This document shows positions 60,421 through 64,000 of a stretch of 64,000 nucleotides of DNA, one piece after another; positions within the stretch are counted from its first letter, which is position 1; each line of letters opens with the position of its first letter. The DNA comes from Phycicoccus avicenniae_A (GTDB taxonomy: Bacteria; Actinomycetota; Actinomycetes; Actinomycetales; Dermatophilaceae), in NCBI RefSeq assembly GCF_050496545.1, contig NZ_JBNVZV010000014.1, forward strand, positions 50,544 to 114,543, read 5' to 3'. Made by a program: the position numbers and the translations under genes. Below the pieces are notes generated by a model that worked only from the letters and a program-made list of their open reading frames with translations, ran no database searches and was not told the DNA's origin.

Positions 60421-61179
60421 TCAGCAGCCGCCGCGGACCTGGCAGCGGCCGCGCATCGTCGAGCCCTGGGCGGAGGTGAGCAGCACAGAGCTGCGGGTGC
60501 TCACCGCGCACCGGGTCTGGGCCATGAGGTTCTCTCGCGCGCTCGTGGCGGTGGGGCAGTCGTCCCCGTGGTTGTGCGACAGGTTGAGGAAGTGGCCGAG
60601 CTCGTGGGCGACGGTGCGGGAGAACCCCTCCGGCTCCCGACCGATCTCGCCACCGATCAGGCCGTCGTCCTTGTCGCCCTTGTCGCAGTCACCCGGGACG
60701 GGCGAGATGCCGACGAAGTCGGTGTCGCTGATGTTGCGCACGATGAACATGTCGACACCGTCGTTGCCAACGCTCCACTCGTCCGAGAGGCTGTCCGCCT
60801 CGGACTCGCTGCCGAGGTCGTCACGGCCGTTGGAGGCCGCTGCCGTGACCCAGAAGTACTGCACCCGACCGAGACCCAGCTGACGGGTCGCGTAGATCTG
60901 GCGCGTCCGGTGGACCGCGTAGTCGACCTTGTCGTCGGCGGCCGCCATCTCGGTGGCGGAGAGGAGGTCGAGCCCGACCTCGACGAGGTTGAGGTTGACG
61001 TGCCCGCGGGAGAGGCCGTCGAAGGCCTGGCCGAGGGAGACCGCGACCGGCGTCGAGGTGGCGGGGTCGGTGGGAGGGGTGCCGCGCCAGAAGCCGAGCA
61101 CCTCGCGCATCACCGAGGGGTTCGCCGTCCCGCCGAGGCCCATGCAGGCCAGCGCCTGCCGGACGGACGCGACGGTCAC
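60421..61179 (-). CDS. metzincin-type zinc metalloprotease without signal peptide
   Basis: A 252-residue predicted protease. The zinc motif AHELGHFLNLSHNHGDDC fits HExxHxxxxxH exactly, and ENLMAQTRC after it gives the Met-turn expected of metzincins. Upstream regions have VEVGLDLLSATEMAAADD and GISPVPGDCDKGDKDDGLIGGEIGREPEGFSRTV. No signal peptide or membrane segment is seen, unusual for this class. The GTG start overlaps the stop of the repeat protein gene (GTGA). Confidence 0.8.
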   Translation of the reverse strand: MTVASVRQALACMGLGGTANPSVMREVLGFWRGTPPTDPATSTPVAVSLGQAFDGLSRGHVNLNLVEVGLDLLSATEMAAADDKVDYAVHRTRQIYATRQLGLGRVQYFWVTAAASNGRDDLGSESEADSLSDEWSVGNDGVDMFIVRNISDTDFVGISPVPGDCDKGDKDDGLIGGEIGREPEGFSRTVAHELGHFLNLSHNHGDDCPTATSARENLMAQTRCAVSTRSSVLLTSAQGSTMRGRCQVRGGC

Positions 61180-61760
61180 GGCCCGACCCGTCCCTCGAGC
61201 TCGGTGACCCGGGCGGTGAGCGCGGTGGCCTGGCTCGTGAGCGCGGTGACCTGGCTCTGCAGCGAGGCCAGGACCGTCGCCACGTCCTGGCCGGCCACGC
61301 TGAGCGAGCCCGGGCAGGTGACGCGGCCCTCGATGAGCACGCCGCCGAGGTAGTCACGGTTGTAGTTGACGACGAGCGTGTCCTCCCACGCGTGCACGAG
61401 GGCGCGGCGGTAGGGGTTGGGTCGCCGGGGGCGGATGATGGTCGTCGTCGCCCGGCGCTCCCTGCCACCGTCCAGCATGAGGTCGGTGCCGAACTGCTGC
61501 ACGATGCGCGAGCGCACGACGAGCCAGTCGCCGTTGGTCGCCCCGTGCACCGTCTTGAGGTCGTTGATCGTCACGCCCCCGGGGTAGTCGCGGTCCCAGT
61601 TGAGGGTGAGCCCGTCCTCGAAGTCGTGGACGAGGGCCCGGCGGTACGGGCTGTTCGTCCTGCGCCGGGAGGGGGTGTCGAGCATGAAGTCGCTCGTCGC
61701 GGACTTCGTCACGGCGGCCTCGAGGTGGATCCAGTCGCCGTCGAACCTGATGTCGGTCAT
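61176..61760 (-). CDS. two-repeat protein with C-terminal coiled coil
   Basis: A 194-residue protein with two similar units of about 65 residues. The first contains DFMLDTPSRRRTNSPYRRALVHDFEDGLTLNWDRDYPGGVTI and the second DLMLDGGRERRATTTI with PNPYRRALVHAWEDTLVVNYNRDYLGGVLI. The last 35 residues form leucine/valine heptads (LASLQSQVTALTSQATALTARVTEL), a likely coiled coil. No family is recognised. It heads a three-gene unit with the metzincin and HEAT-like genes. The ATG at 61760 was the first plausible start. Confidence 0.72.
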   Translation of the reverse strand: MTDIRFDGDWIHLEAAVTKSATSDFMLDTPSRRRTNSPYRRALVHDFEDGLTLNWDRDYPGGVTINDLKTVHGATNGDWLVVRSRIVQQFGTDLMLDGGRERRATTTIIRPRRPNPYRRALVHAWEDTLVVNYNRDYLGGVLIEGRVTCPGSLSVAGQDVATVLASLQSQVTALTSQATALTARVTELEGRVGP

Positions 61761-61956
61761 CGTGCCGTCCTTCGTCGTGCGGGGTGGTCGGCGGTGAGGA
61801 GGGCGGTGGCCGGTGCGCTGATACATGCCGGTCGCCGATGCGCGGGTCCACGGCACCGATCACCCCGCACGCAACCCCCACTCCGGGAGGCGGAGTCCCT
61901 ACGGTGTGCTGTGGCCCGGCGACCGCCGGAGCACCCGGGGGAACGAGGAGGCATCT

Positions 61957-62274
61957 GTGAGCACCGCAGACCAGGCCGACGCCGGCGGAACCCGCCGCGA
62001 CGAGGTCGACCACGACACCGTCCCACCCGCTCGCACCGGCCTGCTCGTGCTCGCCGGCGTGCTGCTCGCGATCCCGGTCGTCGCCCTGCTGTGGGTGAGC
62101 AGCTACAGCCGGGTCGAGCCGCGGCTCTGGGGCTTCCCGTTCTTCATCTGGTACCAGTTCCTCTGGGTCTTCCTCTGCTCGGCGCTCACGTACACGGCGT
62201 ACCGCATCGTCCTCGTGGCCCGGCCCCACCGACCGATGACCGGTACCGGCGAGCGGACGGGGGAGCGGGCGTGA
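61957..62274 (+). CDS. DUF3311 small membrane protein
   Basis: A 105-residue protein with two membrane helices (LLVLAGVLLAIPVVALLWVSSY and FFIWYQFLWVFLCSALTYTAYRIVLV). The WGFPFFIWYQFLWV core is typical of DUF3311, the small partner of sodium:solute symporters. The GTG follows GAGGAGG. Its stop overlaps the symporter start by four bases. Confidence 0.9.
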   Translation: MSTADQADAGGTRRDEVDHDTVPPARTGLLVLAGVLLAIPVVALLWVSSYSRVEPRLWGFPFFIWYQFLWVFLCSALTYTAYRIVLVARPHRPMTGTGERTGERA

Positions 62275-63920
62275 GCGGCATCGACGGCGTCGCCCTGGCC
62301 GTCCTCGTCGTCCTCTTCCTCCTGGTCACCGTCATGGGGTTCCTCGCGACCCGGTGGCGGCGGCCCACGTCGATGGAGTCCCTCGACGAGTGGGGCCTCG
62401 GCGGACGCTCGTTCGGCACGTGGGTGACGTGGTTCCTGCTCGGCGGTGACCTCTACACGGCGTACACGTTCGTCGCCGTGCCCGCCGCGATGTTCGCCGC
62501 CGGCGCCGTCTCCGGCTTCTTCGCCGTCCCCTACACGATCGTGCTGTACCCGATCATCTTCGTCTTCATGGGCCGCCTCTGGTCGGTCAGCCACCGGCAC
62601 GGCTACGTCACCACCGCGGACTTCGTGCGCGGCCGGTTCGGTTCGCGCGGACTGTCGTTGGCCATCGCGGTCACCGGCTTCCTCGCGACGATGCCGTACA
62701 TCGCGCTCCAGCTCGTCGGCATCCAGGCCGTGCTCGAGGTCATCGGCCTCGGCGGCGGCAGCAACATCATCGCCAAGGACCTCCCGCTCTTCATCGCGTT
62801 CGCCCTGCTGGCGGCGTACACGTACTCGAGCGGCCTGCGCGCCCCGGCGGTCATCGCCTTCGTCAAGGACACGCTGATCTACCTCGTGATCATCGTCGCC
62901 ATCGTCTACCTGCCGAGCAAGGTCGGCGGGTGGGATGCCGTCTTCTCGGCGGCCGAGCAGAAGATGGCGACGCCGAACCCGGTGGACGGCAAGCCGACCG
63001 GCGCGTTCATCCCGGGGGCCCAGGCCCAGTGGGCCTACGCCACGCTCGGCCTCGGGTCGGCGCTCGCGCTGTTCATGTACCCGCACTCGATCACGGCCAG
63101 CCTGTCGGCGAGCTCGCGCAACACCATCCGGCGCAACGCCGCGATCCTCCCGGCGTACTCGTTCGTCCTCGGTCTGCTCGCGCTCCTCGGATGGGTCGCC
63201 ATCGCCGCCGGGACCAAGCCGATCGGCCTCGACGGCAAGCCGAACGCCCAGCTCGTCATCCCGCAGCTGTTCGAGGACTCCTTCCCGTCGTGGTTCGCGG
63301 GAATCGCGTTCGCGGCCATCGCGATCGGTGCGCTGGTGCCGGCGGCGATCATGTCCATCGCGGCCGCGAACACCTTCACGCGGAACATCTACAAGGAGTG
63401 GCTCAAGCCCGACGCCACCCCGAAGCAGGAGGCCAAGGTCTCCAAGCTCGTCTCGCTCGTCGTCAAGGGCTTCGCGCTGGTCTTCGTCCTCGCGCTCGAC
63501 AAGCAGAACGCCATCAACTTCCAGCTCCTCGGCGGCATCTGGATCCTCCAGACCTTCCCCGCCGTCGTCGTGGGGCTGTACACGCGATGGCTGCACCGCT
63601 GGGCGCTGACCGCCGGCTGGGCGGTCGGCATGGTCTACGGCACCTGGCAGGCCTGGAGCGTCGCCAACCCGCGGGCCGGCATCAACCACTTCGGCGGTTC
63701 GCTCGACACCATCCCGATCATCGGGCAGATGGGCTACATCGCGATGACGGCGTTCGTGATCAACGTCCTCGTGGCCGTCGTCGGCACCCTCGTGCTGCGG
63801 GTGGCGAAGGTGCCGCAGGGCGATGACGAGACGATCCGCGGCGACTACTTCGCCGACGCCGGGGACCCGCGCGTCGAGAAGCTGCCGACGCCGATCCACC
63901 AGGAGGCGCCGAACCCCTGA
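62271..63920 (+). CDS. sodium:solute symporter (monocarboxylate-type, SSS family)
   Basis: A 549-residue transporter with about 13 membrane helices. Features of SSS/MctP-like carriers: DEWGLGGRSFGTWVTWFLLGGDLYTAYTFVAVPAAMFAAG, ADFVRGRFGSRGLSLAIAVTG, MYPHSITASLSASSRNTIRRN and GIAFAAIAIGALVPAAIMSIAAANTFTRNIYKEWL. The likely substrates are acetate, pyruvate or lactate. It is coupled to a DUF3311 gene, the standard pair. The gene is complete. Confidence 0.92.
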   Translation: MSGIDGVALAVLVVLFLLVTVMGFLATRWRRPTSMESLDEWGLGGRSFGTWVTWFLLGGDLYTAYTFVAVPAAMFAAGAVSGFFAVPYTIVLYPIIFVFMGRLWSVSHRHGYVTTADFVRGRFGSRGLSLAIAVTGFLATMPYIALQLVGIQAVLEVIGLGGGSNIIAKDLPLFIAFALLAAYTYSSGLRAPAVIAFVKDTLIYLVIIVAIVYLPSKVGGWDAVFSAAEQKMATPNPVDGKPTGAFIPGAQAQWAYATLGLGSALALFMYPHSITASLSASSRNTIRRNAAILPAYSFVLGLLALLGWVAIAAGTKPIGLDGKPNAQLVIPQLFEDSFPSWFAGIAFAAIAIGALVPAAIMSIAAANTFTRNIYKEWLKPDATPKQEAKVSKLVSLVVKGFALVFVLALDKQNAINFQLLGGIWILQTFPAVVVGLYTRWLHRWALTAGWAVGMVYGTWQAWSVANPRAGINHFGGSLDTIPIIGQMGYIAMTAFVINVLVAVVGTLVLRVAKVPQGDDETIRGDYFADAGDPRVEKLPTPIHQEAPNP

Positions 63921-63938
63921 GTGGCCCCGACCTCAGTG

Positions 63939-64000
<62 letters not shown>

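Overview
The window is very GC-rich with dense, mostly short-spaced or overlapping genes, many GTG starts, and the actinobacterial gene pairs rplQ-truA and rplM-rpsI-glmM. Together with a mycofactocin cluster this points to a high-GC Gram-positive actinobacterium, most likely in or near the Intrasporangiaceae (inference; no 16S gene is present). No rRNA, tRNA, CRISPR array or insertion sequence was seen. The last 60 bases are a pure poly-G run, most likely a sequencing or assembly artefact at a contig end.

Left part (1-7300): the 3' end of rplQ with a C-terminal tail domain, then a two-gene accessory block (a membrane-anchored alpha/beta hydrolase and a partner protein) lying between rplQ and truA, then truA, a YjbR-like protein, an ABC-F ATPase behind a long inverted repeat, and a TIGR03086-like protein. 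7343-10849 encodes a large secreted GH13 enzyme that keeps the N-terminal module of a pullulanase but not the pullulanase catalytic domain.

Centre-left (10858-28837): the main system of the window, a mycofactocin and alcohol-oxidation island. On the minus strand lie mftA (38 residues), mftB, mftC, mftE, a mycofactocin-type SDR, mftF and mftD; mftF and mftD are read as one uninterrupted frame through a C8 tract. Divergently lie an NDMA-dependent methanol dehydrogenase (mno type), a MoxR AAA ATPase and a VWA protein (both with His-rich stretches), and an MftM-like methyltransferase. A second iron-type alcohol dehydrogenase (ErcA-like), a cytosolic histidine kinase and a NarL-type response regulator form an overlapping operon. 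The mftA/mno divergent region and the ercA upstream region share an identical 13-mer inside inverted repeats, suggesting one regulator for both. mftR and mftG are not in the window.

Middle (28484-34400): an ArsR/SRPBCC/DUF899 operon with a promoter whose spacer holds a palindrome; an MFS exporter with a winged-helix regulator whose promoter carries four TGCAC motifs at exact 13-bp steps; then rplM-rpsI-glmM and an Ohr-type peroxidase.

Right part (34400-64000): a six-gene overlapping operon (pfkB-type kinase, class I fumarase, carbonic anhydrase, MOSC protein, beta-glucosidase, lhgO); a DUF222-HNH endonuclease gene with an apparently leaderless promoter; xseA/xseB; a TetR/DoxX pair; ispH; rmuC; a glutathione peroxidase; a NUDIX gene overlapping a 33-residue membrane peptide; ychF; an aminotransferase/RraA operon; a universal stress protein; a secreted GDSL hydrolase; an unassigned cassette of repeat protein, metzincin protease and HEAT-like protein; and a DUF3311 plus sodium:solute symporter pair.
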